Shown: positions 39,049 through 49,500, counted from the first letter of the stretch. The stretch: 64,000 bases of DNA from a bacterium (GCA_030651285.1 JAUSCN010000012.1:1-64000), one strand, 5' to 3'. Notes: generated from the sequence alone by a model not told the origin. Translations and numbers: made by a program.

Positions 39049-39510
39049 CTATTCAACAATCAGGTTCCCCCTCTGGCCGAGTTGGCGATGATTGTATTTG
39101 CTGCAGTAGTACTCGAACGTTCCTGCCTTATCTGCCACGAACTCTACAGTCACCGGCTGATTGAGTGGAGTGTCTTTCCTGATGCCAAACTCATCGAGAG
39201 TGAAGTCGTGTGTGCCTGCGGTATTAGTAATAGTGATTTTTACCGTGTCACCCTTTTTCACCTTCATTTCGCTCAAAGAAAAATGAGGCGACATCTTCCC
39301 GTCTGCGGTCTTATCCATCCACGAGGTCATCATGAACTCTTTTATGCCAGCAGTCGTGGTGGCAGTATTCTGAACATCTGAATTTGGAACAGTGGCCGTA
39401 ACATCTGCTTTCGGCACACCACTATTTCCGCGATCTGCACCATAAAACGCATAGCCCCCGAGTAACGTGAGCACGATCAATATTGGAAGGATAATTTTCA
39501 TATGTTGCAT
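39049..39510 (-). CDS. cupredoxin domain-containing protein
   Basis: N-terminal TM; THDFTLDEFGIR and FEYYCSKYNHRQLGQRGNLIVE copper-site-like region. Confidence 0.85.
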   Translation of the reverse strand: MQHMKIILPILIVLTLLGGYAFYGADRGNSGVPKADVTATVPNSDVQNTATTTAGIKEFMMTSWMDKTADGKMSPHFSLSEMKVKKGDTVKITITNTAGTHDFTLDEFGIRKDTPLNQPVTVEFVADKAGTFEYYCSKYNHRQLGQRGNLIVE

Positions 39511-39566
39511 ACATTATTAATCAAACATCGTTGCTAGTATATACCCCCGATTCACGCGCGCGAAAC

Positions 39567-40838
39567 CTACAACTTCTTCCACGCGCTCTCTTGGCGGACG
39601 AGCTTTGCGACGTCAGAACGATTAGCAAGGAGCGCCTCCACGATTCGCTCAGTACGAACGGACTGCGAGCCTTTCACGAGAATGACATCGCCCTTCTGAA
39701 CGAGCTCCGGGAGCGCGTGCACGACAGCTTGAGCAGTATCAAACGACTGCACCTCGGCATCTCCAGGAACGGTGACGAACGCACGAGAACGGATACCAAC
39801 AGCGACGACAACGTCAGCCGCGCTGCGTGCCAGCTTGCCGATGTGCTCGTGCTCCATCACCGAGTAGCGCCCAAGCTCTAGCATGTCGCCCAAGACGGCA
39901 ATGCGCCTCTTCGCGTGAGGAAAATGCTTTAGTGTCTCCAAAGCTTCTTCCACTGCCGCTGGGGAAGCATTATACGAATCATCGATGATGATGGAACCAT
40001 TCAGTCCTTCGAGGATACGGCCTCGGCCAGGTGGCGGCACATATGCTTCAAGCGCTTTAATCGCTTCAGGAAGCGGTATGTGAAATGCGCGCCCGACAGC
40101 AAGCGCTGCAGCCGCAGGAAGGAGCTGTACACTCCCAACCGATCCATGCACCACAAGTTCTCCCTTCTCACCCTCTACGCTTACGTTCGCCTGCATGCCA
40201 ATGACTTTGCGCGACTTCTCATGACATTTTGCACTACTGATACGCACCATAGCATTTTCCGAACTGCCATAAGAGATGATGTGTGCAGGAATACGCATCG
40301 CCATATCTAGCGCATACTGATCGTCAGATGAAATGATGAGCGGAGAGGCAGGAGGGAGCGCATATGCGGGAGAAAACTCCTCCTCGCGCACTGCTTCTGG
40401 CGAAGCATACGCTTCGACGTGTACTGGAATCTCGGGCAATCGCGTCACCACGACCGCATCTGGAGTTGCAATGCGGACAATTCGTTTAAGATCGCCTGGT
40501 CGGTCGGCCCCCACTTCAAGCACGAGCATGTTCGGATAATGATTGGGTAACACAAGAAGCGCGAGCGTGCTTCGTACTATCGAAAGCCATGCGAGCGGAT
40601 TGCCCCACGGATTTGAAACACCAAGAATGGTAAATGGTACGCCAAATTCGCTATTAAAACTCTTTTCACTCTTGCGCACATAGAACCGCGATGCGAGTAC
40701 GGTCGCCACAGCATCTTTGGTCGATGTCTTCCCTACCGAGCCAGTGATCATCACGATGCGCGGATGATACCGCTGCACGACAGATCGTGCGGCAATTGCA
40801 AGCATCGAGACGACGATTGATTTCAGTATGTTTTTCAT
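39567..40838 (-). CDS. murF: UDP-N-acetylmuramoyl-tripeptide--D-alanyl-D-alanine ligase
   Basis: MITGSVGKTSTKDAVATVL, IIDDSYNASPAAVEEALETLK, AVLGDMLELG. Confidence 0.94.
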   Translation of the reverse strand: MKNILKSIVVSMLAIAARSVVQRYHPRIVMITGSVGKTSTKDAVATVLASRFYVRKSEKSFNSEFGVPFTILGVSNPWGNPLAWLSIVRSTLALLVLPNHYPNMLVLEVGADRPGDLKRIVRIATPDAVVVTRLPEIPVHVEAYASPEAVREEEFSPAYALPPASPLIISSDDQYALDMAMRIPAHIISYGSSENAMVRISSAKCHEKSRKVIGMQANVSVEGEKGELVVHGSVGSVQLLPAAAALAVGRAFHIPLPEAIKALEAYVPPPGRGRILEGLNGSIIIDDSYNASPAAVEEALETLKHFPHAKRRIAVLGDMLELGRYSVMEHEHIGKLARSAADVVVAVGIRSRAFVTVPGDAEVQSFDTAQAVVHALPELVQKGDVILVKGSQSVRTERIVEALLANRSDVAKLVRQESAWKKL

Positions 40839-42571
40839 AGCGGTGTAGTGGTGGCGATGCCGCGATCCGGCGGTACCGCGTAATAGTCAATGAGGAAGTG
40901 CACTAGGTCAAGGAAGGTCGTACCGAGCGTATCTGACGCATACGTGACGTTCTTGGGATCGTTCGTGTACAGCAGAATGATGAATCGAGGATTATACGAC
41001 GGGAAAAACCCTGCAAACGAGTGGAAGAATCGGTCCGAAGCGTAACCTCCACGACCATCAGTAAGCTGGGCAGTACCCGTCTTCGCAGCCACTGACATCG
41101 TAGGAATCTTCGCCTTGCCGTTCTCAAGCTTTTCATCAACGACAGCCGTCATCATTTCTGCGGTATCACGAACGGCTGTCGCCGAGAATACCTGGACCCC
41201 TTTACCCCAATCAAGTTTCCGATCAATACCTGAATTGAGGCGTATCGTGCTCACTAAATGCGGCTGCACCATCACACCCCCGTTTGCGAGCGCACCAAGA
41301 GCACGGATCATCTGAATTGGTGTGACGGCGATACCTTGCCCATATGATGCAGTGTCATAGTTGATTTGTTGCGGCTTCGAAAGATTGCTGAGAAGCGCTC
41401 GGCCCTCATTTGGAAGATCTATACCCGTTTTCTGACCAAATATTTTTGTAAAATATTCACGGAATGAATCCTGACCCAATTCTGTCGCCACCCATGATGC
41501 CCCGACGTTGAGCGACTGTACGATGATTTGCCTCATAGGAATGACGCCTCGAGGCTTTAAATCCCAATTACAGATGCGCGCCGTGTTCACGGTGATACAG
41601 CCTGTGTCGTTATATGTCGTCTGCGGCGTGATAACTCCCGCATCAAGCCCCGACGTCATGGTAATCGGCTTCATGATCGAGCCGAATTCATGCACGTTTT
41701 CTACGAGAGGATTCCTGAGCGCTGACGGACCTACCTCTTGGCGATTATTTTCATCAAAGGTCGGGAACGAAGCAAGCGCGATTATTTCTCCGGTCGCCGG
41801 ATCCATAATGATGCCCCCCGACTCCCGACTCGAGTAACGATCATTCAATTTTGCAAGATCGTTTTCAAGACGTGTCTGCACTTCAGGCTCGATCGTCGTC
41901 ACGACGTCTCCTTCTCGTGCATCTCTTGCGGAAACCAGTAGGTTGCCGACATTGGAGAATAGCTCTGCAAAAAAATTCTTATATAGACCATTGCCCGAGC
42001 GCATAAGCGGCACATCGTACGCAGCCTCAAGACCTGTCTGGCCGCTCAGTGTATCGCTTGAGCCATACGACACGGTACCAATCGAATGCGCGGAGAGTGT
42101 GGCGCCAGGATAGTAGCGCCAGCGTTCGCGCAGCACCTGCACGCCAGGAATAGCTTTTTCGGCGAGCGTTTTACCATCTGCCTCAGAAAGGCGATGAGCG
42201 ACTTCAATGTATACCTGCGTCTTCTTTGTGGCCGCAGCGAGAAATGCGCTTTTCGATAATGTCGAAGAAGAGACTGCGCTTATAGCTCCATACGCACCTT
42301 CAGGATCAGCGAGCGTCTGCGGGTTTATCGCGACAAGGAACCCTGTAGTGACCGTGGCAGCAGAAATGAGCGTGCCATCTTTTCGAGTGAAATAAATTGA
42401 GCCCCGATCAAAGAGGCCGCTTCCGCCAGACGCAAATTGGCGATCAGCTTTCTGCGAGTATTCCTCACCATGGACTATCTGTATGAAATAAAGGCGAGTG
42501 AGGATGAGGAGAGCTGCAAGGACAATGAACGCGAGAATGAGACGTATGCGGGAGCGAAACTGGGCGCGCAT
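40835..42571 (-). CDS. ftsI: penicillin-binding protein (FtsI/PBP3-like transpeptidase)
   Basis: EFGSIMKPITM (SxxK), VAAKTGTAQL (KTG), dcw-cluster position. Confidence 0.9.
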   Translation of the reverse strand: MRAQFRSRIRLILAFIVLAALLILTRLYFIQIVHGEEYSQKADRQFASGGSGLFDRGSIYFTRKDGTLISAATVTTGFLVAINPQTLADPEGAYGAISAVSSSTLSKSAFLAAATKKTQVYIEVAHRLSEADGKTLAEKAIPGVQVLRERWRYYPGATLSAHSIGTVSYGSSDTLSGQTGLEAAYDVPLMRSGNGLYKNFFAELFSNVGNLLVSARDAREGDVVTTIEPEVQTRLENDLAKLNDRYSSRESGGIIMDPATGEIIALASFPTFDENNRQEVGPSALRNPLVENVHEFGSIMKPITMTSGLDAGVITPQTTYNDTGCITVNTARICNWDLKPRGVIPMRQIIVQSLNVGASWVATELGQDSFREYFTKIFGQKTGIDLPNEGRALLSNLSKPQQINYDTASYGQGIAVTPIQMIRALGALANGGVMVQPHLVSTIRLNSGIDRKLDWGKGVQVFSATAVRDTAEMMTAVVDEKLENGKAKIPTMSVAAKTGTAQLTDGRGGYASDRFFHSFAGFFPSYNPRFIILLYTNDPKNVTYASDTLGTTFLDLVHFLIDYYAVPPDRGIATTTPL

Positions 42572-42582
42572 ACGTATTCACT

Positions 42583-42879
42583 CTAGCGCAGGGCTGTCAC
42601 GCTTTTAGCCGGCACGAAGATCTTTGCGCTCGGCTCTGCATATCCGGCTGCGACGTAGTCCGTCTTCGAGATGCGTGCCATTGTCGCCAGATATTCTCCC
42701 TCGAGCATCGCGACCGCCGTCTCATCATTTCTCACCGACTGCGAGAATTCTACCGTGTGCGCGGCATAGCTCATGACAACAGCAATGAGTCCGATGTACG
42801 AGACCGCGAGCGCCATGACGAGGCCAAAAGCAATCTTAACTGGAGAATATGGGAAATGAGTAATGAGGTTATATGACAT
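42583..42879 (-). CDS. small bitopic membrane protein, FtsL-like by position and topology
   Basis: Single TM between rsmH and ftsI; start refined to ATG 42879. Confidence 0.55.
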   Translation of the reverse strand: MSYNLITHFPYSPVKIAFGLVMALAVSYIGLIAVVMSYAAHTVEFSQSVRNDETAVAMLEGEYLATMARISKTDYVAAGYAEPSAKIFVPAKSVTALR

Positions 42880-43819
42880 AAGAAAGAGCTGAGGCTGGTA
42901 TTTCTGAACCGGCGGTTTCTGCGACGGAACGCTCGAAGACCCGAAGCTTCGCGCTTCGTGCGCGTCGATTCTTGAGAATCTCCGCACGCGACGGAACAAT
43001 CGGCTTCTTCGGGTTCAACGTGCCCATCCCTACTTCAACGGCGTCGCGCAGCAAACCCTTCACAACACGGTCTTCGATACTGTGGAATGAGATCACTGCA
43101 AGCTTCCCGCTCGGCGCAAGTGCCGAAAGACCTGCAGCAATACCTTGGCGCATCGCACCGATCTCGTCGTTTACTGCAATACGGAGCGCCTGGAAGGTCT
43201 TGGTTGCCGGATGAATTTTTCGATCGTGATACGCACGTGGAGTGCCCGCCTTCACTGCAGCGACGAGCGCAGCAGTCGTCAGGATGCGCTCCTTCGAACG
43301 CGCAGCGACAATCGCGCGTGCGATACCGCGAGCAAAGCGCTCCTCGCCGTACGTAAAAATGATGTCTGCAATCTCTTCTTCGGTAGCAGAATTCACGATG
43401 TCTGCTGCTGTCTCCCCTCCTTCGCCATACGTCATAAGTAGCAGCTCATCGTTCTGGAAAGAAAATCCGCGAGGAGCAGCGATCTGGTATCCGCTCCACC
43501 CGAGATCGAAAAGCATTTTGTTGACCTGACCGACGCCGAGTCGTTCAAGGATGTGCGAAATATTACGAAAATTGTCGTTCACAAGATGCGCGACAGGGCG
43601 CTCCGGGCGGCGATCCTGCGCGTATGCTTCGCGAGCGCGCTCTACCGCTGCAGAGTCAGCATCAATACCGATGACGATACCTCCCTCGCCAAGAGCGGAA
43701 AGAATCTCTTTGAAGTGACCGGCTCCCCCGAGAGTTGCGTCTATGACCGTGTCGCCCGCCTGCACATCGAGTGCCTCGAGCACCTCATCCATAAGTACGC
43801 TGTCGTGGCGAGCTTCCAT
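42869..43819 (-). CDS. rsmH: 16S rRNA (cytosine(1402)-N(4))-methyltransferase
   Basis: HDSVLMDEVLEALDVQAGDTVIDATLGGAGHF, ISFHSIEDRVVK. Confidence 0.94.
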   Translation of the reverse strand: MEARHDSVLMDEVLEALDVQAGDTVIDATLGGAGHFKEILSALGEGGIVIGIDADSAAVERAREAYAQDRRPERPVAHLVNDNFRNISHILERLGVGQVNKMLFDLGWSGYQIAAPRGFSFQNDELLLMTYGEGGETAADIVNSATEEEIADIIFTYGEERFARGIARAIVAARSKERILTTAALVAAVKAGTPRAYHDRKIHPATKTFQALRIAVNDEIGAMRQGIAAGLSALAPSGKLAVISFHSIEDRVVKGLLRDAVEVGMGTLNPKKPIVPSRAEILKNRRARSAKLRVFERSVAETAGSEIPASALSYVI

Positions 43820-43820
43820 A

Positions 43821-44252
43821 TCAGTTTTGGGTGTCACCGAGTTTCTCAGCGAACGCGTCAGCATCACGCTCGATAGCAGCCGTATATGCCTTCCATGCAT
43901 CCTCATCCCAGATCTCAATGCGGCTTGCAACACCTGCGATGACCGTCTTCGCAGAAAGCCCTGCAAAGCTCTTCAGGTGGTCCGGAATAAGCACACGACC
44001 AACAGCATCGACCTCTGCCTCCATGGCACCGGCAAGAAAAAGGCGGGCGAGACCGCGTGCTGCCGCTGTCCCTCCCGCATGAGCTGCCCGTGCCTCGGCC
44101 TCCTTTGCCCACGCCTTCTTCGGATACACGAAGAGGCAATGATCGAGACCTCGCGTCATAACCACTGTACGACCTAGATCCTTCCGGAATTTTGCCGGAA
44201 GCGAAATACGATTCTTAGGATCTAGGGTGTGCAGGTATTCGCCGATAAACAT
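43821..44252 (-). CDS. mraZ: transcriptional regulator MraZ
   Basis: MFIGEYLHTLDPKNRISLPAKFRKDLG, VDAVGRVLIPDHLKSFAGL. Confidence 0.94.
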   Translation of the reverse strand: MFIGEYLHTLDPKNRISLPAKFRKDLGRTVVMTRGLDHCLFVYPKKAWAKEAEARAAHAGGTAAARGLARLFLAGAMEAEVDAVGRVLIPDHLKSFAGLSAKTVIAGVASRIEIWDEDAWKAYTAAIERDADAFAEKLGDTQN

Positions 44253-44295
44253 GGTGAAATTTTTGAGACAGAGCGGAAGGAAGATTACTCTTCTT

Positions 44296-44341
44296 CCCAC
44301 TTCATCCCACTGGTATTGAATTATATGCCACTTCCTCCCAC
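44296..44341 (-). promoter_or_regulatory. putative MraZ boxes flanking a TATAAT -10 element
   Basis: Minus strand GTGGG repeats: + strand CCCAC 44296-44300 and 44306-44310, GCCAC 44327-44331, CCCAC 44337-44341; TATAAT at 44320-44325 (minus). Confidence 0.75.
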
Positions 44342-44437
44342 TACCCTACTCTTCTTATCCACACTTTTGCATACCGAGAACAACGAAAAACTGGCGCAGA
44401 AATGTGCCAGTTTTTCATTGCTATGTCCCGGTAATTC

Positions 44438-45889
44438 CTATCGCGGACGCATCAGAGGAAATATCTGCCCCTCCCGCACAGAAACACCTTCAAGGAAGCT
44501 GAAGAGTCGCTCAGAAACACCGAAGCCGAATGCGGGTGGCATACCATATTCTAGAGCTTCTACATACTCGGCGTCTGGCATCTGCGCTTCTTCATCGCCA
44601 GCGTCACGCAGCTGTTGTTGACGCTTGAAACGCTCAGTCTGATCGACAGGATCGTTCAACTCGCTGAATCCTTTCCCTATCTCCGAACCGGCAATCATTA
44701 CCTGGAAGCGCTCGACAACACGCGGATCTTTTATACTTTTTTTCGCGAGTGGCTCCATATAGACCGGCACATTTACGAGAAACCCGGGGCCTTGCAGAGT
44801 TTTCCGAATCTGTTTCCATGCAATATCAACAAGTCGTTCAATGCCAGCACCGGACTCGAATGGAATATTTCTCTTTCCCAGTGCAGATATCCAATCAGCT
44901 TTCTCATCAAGCGGATCGAGACCGTACTCCTTTTTCATCAGTGCACAGAAATCATACGTCTCCCATTCCTTATCCAGGTCGATAGTAGAATCTTTAATCT
45001 TGAAAACGCGTGTGCCGTAGACTTTGTCTGCGATCGTGCGATACAGATCGGTAACCATCTCCATGCCAGCCCCATAATCTTTAAATGCCTCGTAACACTC
45101 CATCTGCGTATAATCTTGCGCATGTTCCGCTGACATCCCTTCATTACGGAAGATGCGTCCGATTTCAAACACCTTCGGAAGTCCGGCGATGATAAGACGC
45201 TTCTGCCAGAGTTCTCCAGCAGAAATGCGCAGATACACATCTATGTCGAGCGCATTGTGATGCGTCTCAAACGGGCGCGCTTCCGCGCCGCCAGTCGTCG
45301 TCTCCAGCACGGGTGTTTCCACTTCGACGAAGTCCCGTTCAAGGAGGTACGAACGGATAACATTCCAAAACTTCGAACGTCTGCGGATACGGTCAGCGAG
45401 ATCCTTCGAAAGCAAGATATCGAGATAGCGTTTTCGAAATCGTTCATCCTCGTCCTTGATACCGTACCACTCATCGGGCAAAGGTCGCAGCGACTTCGCG
45501 AGCATCCGCCATCCGGTCACATCCAATGACGGCACGCCGCGCTTGGTCGTAAATGCCAGACCGGAAAACTCAACGATATCGCCAGCATCGACAGTACCAA
45601 CAAAAAGATTGTAGGATGATTCCCCGAGCTTATCGCGCTGTACATAGCACTGCCCCTTTATTCCATCAAAAATATCAACGAAAAGCGAACCTCCGTGTTC
45701 GCGTATGGACATCACTCGCCCAGCGAGCATCACCTGCTCACTGTCCTTCTCGAGAGAAGGATGATTCTCAAGAAACTGGTCGACCGCATGCGTACGCCCC
45801 GTGTGAGCCGGGTACGAATCCATACCCGCCTCTTTGAGACGTTCTATTTTCGCCAGTCTCTCGGTGCGCACCGTTTCAAGCAAAGCCAT
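44438..45889 (-). CDS. lysS: lysyl-tRNA synthetase (class II)
   Basis: RYLDILLSKDLADRIRRRSKFW, FEIGRIFRNEGMSAEHAQDYTQME; TATAGT 7 nt before ATG 45889. Confidence 0.95.
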   Translation of the reverse strand: MALLETVRTERLAKIERLKEAGMDSYPAHTGRTHAVDQFLENHPSLEKDSEQVMLAGRVMSIREHGGSLFVDIFDGIKGQCYVQRDKLGESSYNLFVGTVDAGDIVEFSGLAFTTKRGVPSLDVTGWRMLAKSLRPLPDEWYGIKDEDERFRKRYLDILLSKDLADRIRRRSKFWNVIRSYLLERDFVEVETPVLETTTGGAEARPFETHHNALDIDVYLRISAGELWQKRLIIAGLPKVFEIGRIFRNEGMSAEHAQDYTQMECYEAFKDYGAGMEMVTDLYRTIADKVYGTRVFKIKDSTIDLDKEWETYDFCALMKKEYGLDPLDEKADWISALGKRNIPFESGAGIERLVDIAWKQIRKTLQGPGFLVNVPVYMEPLAKKSIKDPRVVERFQVMIAGSEIGKGFSELNDPVDQTERFKRQQQLRDAGDEEAQMPDAEYVEALEYGMPPAFGFGVSERLFSFLEGVSVREGQIFPLMRPR

Positions 45890-45912
45890 ACGCACTACTA
45901 TACATCAGATTG

Positions 45913-46386
45913 TTACGCGACCTTCTCGATCATGTACGTCTGCTTGCCGTTTGGAGTGCTGAAGGTGAATACATCACCTTTCTTCTTTCCCATGAGCGCA
46001 GAGCCGAGCGGAGAGAGGTGCGAGAGCTTTTTTACGCGCATGTCTGCCTCTTCACTACCGACGATAGTGTATTCGTGCAAGTCAGCGCTACCCTCCTTTT
46101 TGATGCTGACCTTCGAGCCAAAACTAACCTCACTCTTCTTCTTGCCGTCGGTGATAATCTTCGTAAATTTCACTAGCTCTTCAAGCTTCTTGATGCGTTC
46201 TTCAGTCGCAGCCTGCAAGTCACGGGCCTCCTGATACTCTGCGTTTTCTGAAAGGTCGCCGAGCGAGCGAGCGTATTCGAGACTCTTTGCTATCTCAGTG
46301 CGACGCACTGTTTTCAAGTGATCGAGCTCTTGTAGCATCTCATCGAACTTTTCCTGCGACACTACGGCTTGTTGTGCATCGGGCAT
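45913..46386 (-). CDS. greA: transcription elongation factor GreA
   Basis: ARSLGDLSENAEYQEARDLQA; SPLGSALMGKKKGDVFTFSTPNG. Confidence 0.94.
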   Translation of the reverse strand: MPDAQQAVVSQEKFDEMLQELDHLKTVRRTEIAKSLEYARSLGDLSENAEYQEARDLQAATEERIKKLEELVKFTKIITDGKKKSEVSFGSKVSIKKEGSADLHEYTIVGSEEADMRVKKLSHLSPLGSALMGKKKGDVFTFSTPNGKQTYMIEKVA

Positions 46387-46462
46387 ATGATCGTGGTATG
46401 GGAAGCATTGTACGCGGTCCATACCAGAGCGCAATAGCACACTCAAACAAAGAAAATAAAAG

Positions 46463-46490
46463 AGGGACAGGTCGTATGACCTGTCCCTCC
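46463..46490 (-). terminator. terminator after ppdK
   Basis: GGGACAGGTCgtatGACCTGTCCC with minus-strand T-run. Confidence 0.75.
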
Positions 46491-46505
46491 GAATGCTCAG
46501 CGCTT

Positions 46506-49289
46506 TTAATTAGCGCCAGAAGCCTCCTTTCCTTGTTCATCATTAAGAGCTGCATGTGCTGCCGCCAATTTCGCAACCGGAACGCGATAGGGCGAGCAAC
46601 TGACATAATCCAAACCTAACTCGTGACAGAACTCGACAGAACTCGGATCACCGCCATGCTCACCACAGATTCCAAGCTTGATAGCAGGCCTGGTCTTGCG
46701 TCCGCCAGCGATTGCGATCTTCATCAAGGCTCCAACCCCTTCACGATCAAGTGTCGCAAAAGGATCAAACCCCATGAGTCCATTCTCCCTGTAGAACTCA
46801 ATGAACTTCGCAGCATCGTCGCGGGAAAACCCGAACGTGGTCTGCGTAAGATCATTGGTTCCAAAGGAAAAGAACTCTGCCTCATTCGCAATCCGATCTG
46901 CGGTAACTGCCGCACGCGGCAGCTCGATCATGGTTCCCACAAGGTACGACAGCTTCACGCCGTAGCGCTTCATGGTCTCCTCTGCGACTTCACGAACGAG
47001 ATCCTTCTGCGACTTCATTTCGGACTCCATGCCCACAAGAGGAATCATGATCTCCGGAACGATCCTAATGCCTTCTTTTGCCAACTCGCAGGCTGCCTCG
47101 ATAATAGCTCTGGCCTGCATTCTGGTGATTTCTGGCATCGTGATACCCAACCGACATCCGCGGAGGCCGAGCATGGGATTGAACTCATGCAGTTCCTCCA
47201 CTCGTGCCAGCAGCTGTCGCTTTTCTTTCAGCTTCTCCTCATACCCACGCATATATTCCAACCGCGCGACATCGACCATCAGGTCCTCACGCTTCGGCAG
47301 GAATTCATGCAATGGCGGATCGAGCAGCCGGATCGTCACCGGATAGCCCTGCATTTCACGATAGATGCCGATAAAATCCTCCTTCTGTAGCGGCAAGAGT
47401 TGTGCGAGATACTTTTCCCGCTCCTCGCCCGTGCTCGCCAAAATCATGGACTGAATAATCGGAAGTCGATTATCGCCGAAGAACATGTGCTCGGTGCGAC
47501 AGAGACCAATCCCTTCCGCACCGAAGCCTCGCGCAATCTTCGCCTGACCCGGCGTATCTGCATTTGCACGAACCCTCAACCCCGCAACACCACTGGCCCA
47601 CAAGAGAATCATCATGAACGCGTCATACTTCTTCGACCTCTCTTCAGCCAGTTCTCCCTTGATCACTTGAATGATTTCGGATTCCATCACGGGAATTTCT
47701 CCCTTGTAGACGTTCCCGGTCGAACCATTCAACGAAATGAGATCGCCTTCGCGAAACACTTCTTCACCGATCCTTACAGACTGGGTATCGAGAACCACAA
47801 CAGCCTCACACCCTGCCACGCAGACTCTGCCCATCTGCCTGGCCACAACTGCAGCATGAGATGTCATCCCGCCACGAGCAGTCAGAAATCCAGCTGCGGC
47901 ATTCATTCCATGAATGTCGTCTGGACTTGTTTCTTGCCGTACGAGCACGACTTTCGCCCCTGCTGCCGCCATCTTGACCGCGCGGTCAGACGTAAAGACA
48001 ATCTTCCCCGCAGCTGCACCAGGACCCGCAGGCAATCCTTTGCCTATCGGAGTCAACTGCTTCTCTGCTTTGGCGTCGAAAATGGGATAGAGACACTGAA
48101 TCAATTGATCCGGATCGATCCGCTGCACAGCCGTTCGCGGTGATATGAGTCCTTCTATAACCATATCAACAGCAATCTGCACAGCGGCAGGACCAGTTCG
48201 TTTTCCGACACGCACCTGAAGCATGTAGAGCTTGCCCTCCTGGATTGTGAATTCCAGGTCGAGCATGTCGCGATAGTGCACCTCCAATATCTTGTAGGTT
48301 TTCACCAATTCCCGATAGGCTGCAGGGACCAAGTCCTCAAGTTTGTTCACCGGTAGTGGCGTGCGAATGCCCGCCACTACGTCTTCTCCCTGAGCGTTCA
48401 TCAAGCATTCTCCGTAGAAATTCTTGTCGCCCGTAGCAGGATCACGCGTGAACGCAACACCCGTACCACTCGTCTCCCCCATATTTCCGAAAACCATGGC
48501 AACGACATTGACTGCCGTTCCCCAATCTCCAGGAATGTGATGGATCTCCCGATACGTAATGGCCCGAGCGCAGTTCCAGGAAGAGAACACGGCGTGGATG
48601 GCCATCCTCAACTGATCCATAGGATCGTCGGGAAAAACTTGTCCCGTCATATTCTTCACCAGATCTTTGAACTCGATGACGAGCTGCGCCAACACCGAAG
48701 CATCAAGGTCAGTATCATTCTTTGCGCCGACCCTTCTCTTCGTGTCCCTGAGCAGATGCTCGAAGGAGTCACGCTCGACGCCCATCACGATACTCCCGAA
48801 CATGGCAATGAACCGACGATAGCAATCCTGCGCAAATCGCTCATTGTGAGTTCTTCGCGACAGTCCTTCGACCGTCTTCGTGGTCAGCCCGACGTTTAGG
48901 ACCGTATCCATCATTCCAGGCATGGATGCCCGAGAACCGGACCGGACTGCAACGAGGAGCGGATTTTCTGCATCACCGAAATTCATTCCCATCAACGATT
49001 CAACACGTCGCAAGGCCTGTAAGGCCTGCTCCCACATTCCGGGAGGAAAGTGTTTATTTTGCCGATAGTACTCGATACAGGCGGTAGTCGGAATCGTAAA
49101 TCCCGGGGAAACAGAGATACCAAGATTGGCCATCTCGGCCAGACCGGCACCTTTGCCACCCAGCAATTCCTTCATGTCCTTTTTACCTTCCGCCTTGCCA
49201 CCGCCGAAGGCGTATGTCCACTTCGGGTCACTCACATTTTTTGCACCCACAGACTTTTCACTCCCCGAACCTGTCGCTAGCGTCATCAT
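46506..49289 (-). CDS. ppdK: pyruvate, phosphate dikinase
   Basis: GGKGAGLAEMANLGISVSPGFTI, GGMTSHAAVVARQMG, CGEHGGDPSSVEFCHELGLDYVSCSPYRVPVAKLAAAHA; N-terminal start uncertain. Confidence 0.94.
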   Translation of the reverse strand: MMTLATGSGSEKSVGAKNVSDPKWTYAFGGGKAEGKKDMKELLGGKGAGLAEMANLGISVSPGFTIPTTACIEYYRQNKHFPPGMWEQALQALRRVESLMGMNFGDAENPLLVAVRSGSRASMPGMMDTVLNVGLTTKTVEGLSRRTHNERFAQDCYRRFIAMFGSIVMGVERDSFEHLLRDTKRRVGAKNDTDLDASVLAQLVIEFKDLVKNMTGQVFPDDPMDQLRMAIHAVFSSWNCARAITYREIHHIPGDWGTAVNVVAMVFGNMGETSGTGVAFTRDPATGDKNFYGECLMNAQGEDVVAGIRTPLPVNKLEDLVPAAYRELVKTYKILEVHYRDMLDLEFTIQEGKLYMLQVRVGKRTGPAAVQIAVDMVIEGLISPRTAVQRIDPDQLIQCLYPIFDAKAEKQLTPIGKGLPAGPGAAAGKIVFTSDRAVKMAAAGAKVVLVRQETSPDDIHGMNAAAGFLTARGGMTSHAAVVARQMGRVCVAGCEAVVVLDTQSVRIGEEVFREGDLISLNGSTGNVYKGEIPVMESEIIQVIKGELAEERSKKYDAFMMILLWASGVAGLRVRANADTPGQAKIARGFGAEGIGLCRTEHMFFGDNRLPIIQSMILASTGEEREKYLAQLLPLQKEDFIGIYREMQGYPVTIRLLDPPLHEFLPKREDLMVDVARLEYMRGYEEKLKEKRQLLARVEELHEFNPMLGLRGCRLGITMPEITRMQARAIIEAACELAKEGIRIVPEIMIPLVGMESEMKSQKDLVREVAEETMKRYGVKLSYLVGTMIELPRAAVTADRIANEAEFFSFGTNDLTQTTFGFSRDDAAKFIEFYRENGLMGFDPFATLDREGVGALMKIAIAGGRKTRPAIKLGICGEHGGDPSSVEFCHELGLDYVSCSPYRVPVAKLAAAHAALNDEQGKEASGAN

Positions 49290-49500
49290 TCTTCGCCTCC
49301 CTAGTGAAGTGTAATTGAGTGACACCGACCTGAACTCTAAGACGATGCGGCTCCTAGCACTAAGATCCCCGTATAGACTCTCCTTTCTTCTGTCTGTCTG
49401 TTTAGGTTTGTTTTATGTACTTAGCAACGTACCTCCGAGGCAACTATAATGAGAATTATGGTGTCTGTCAAAATTATTCGCCCTATCAATTTGCAGCATT

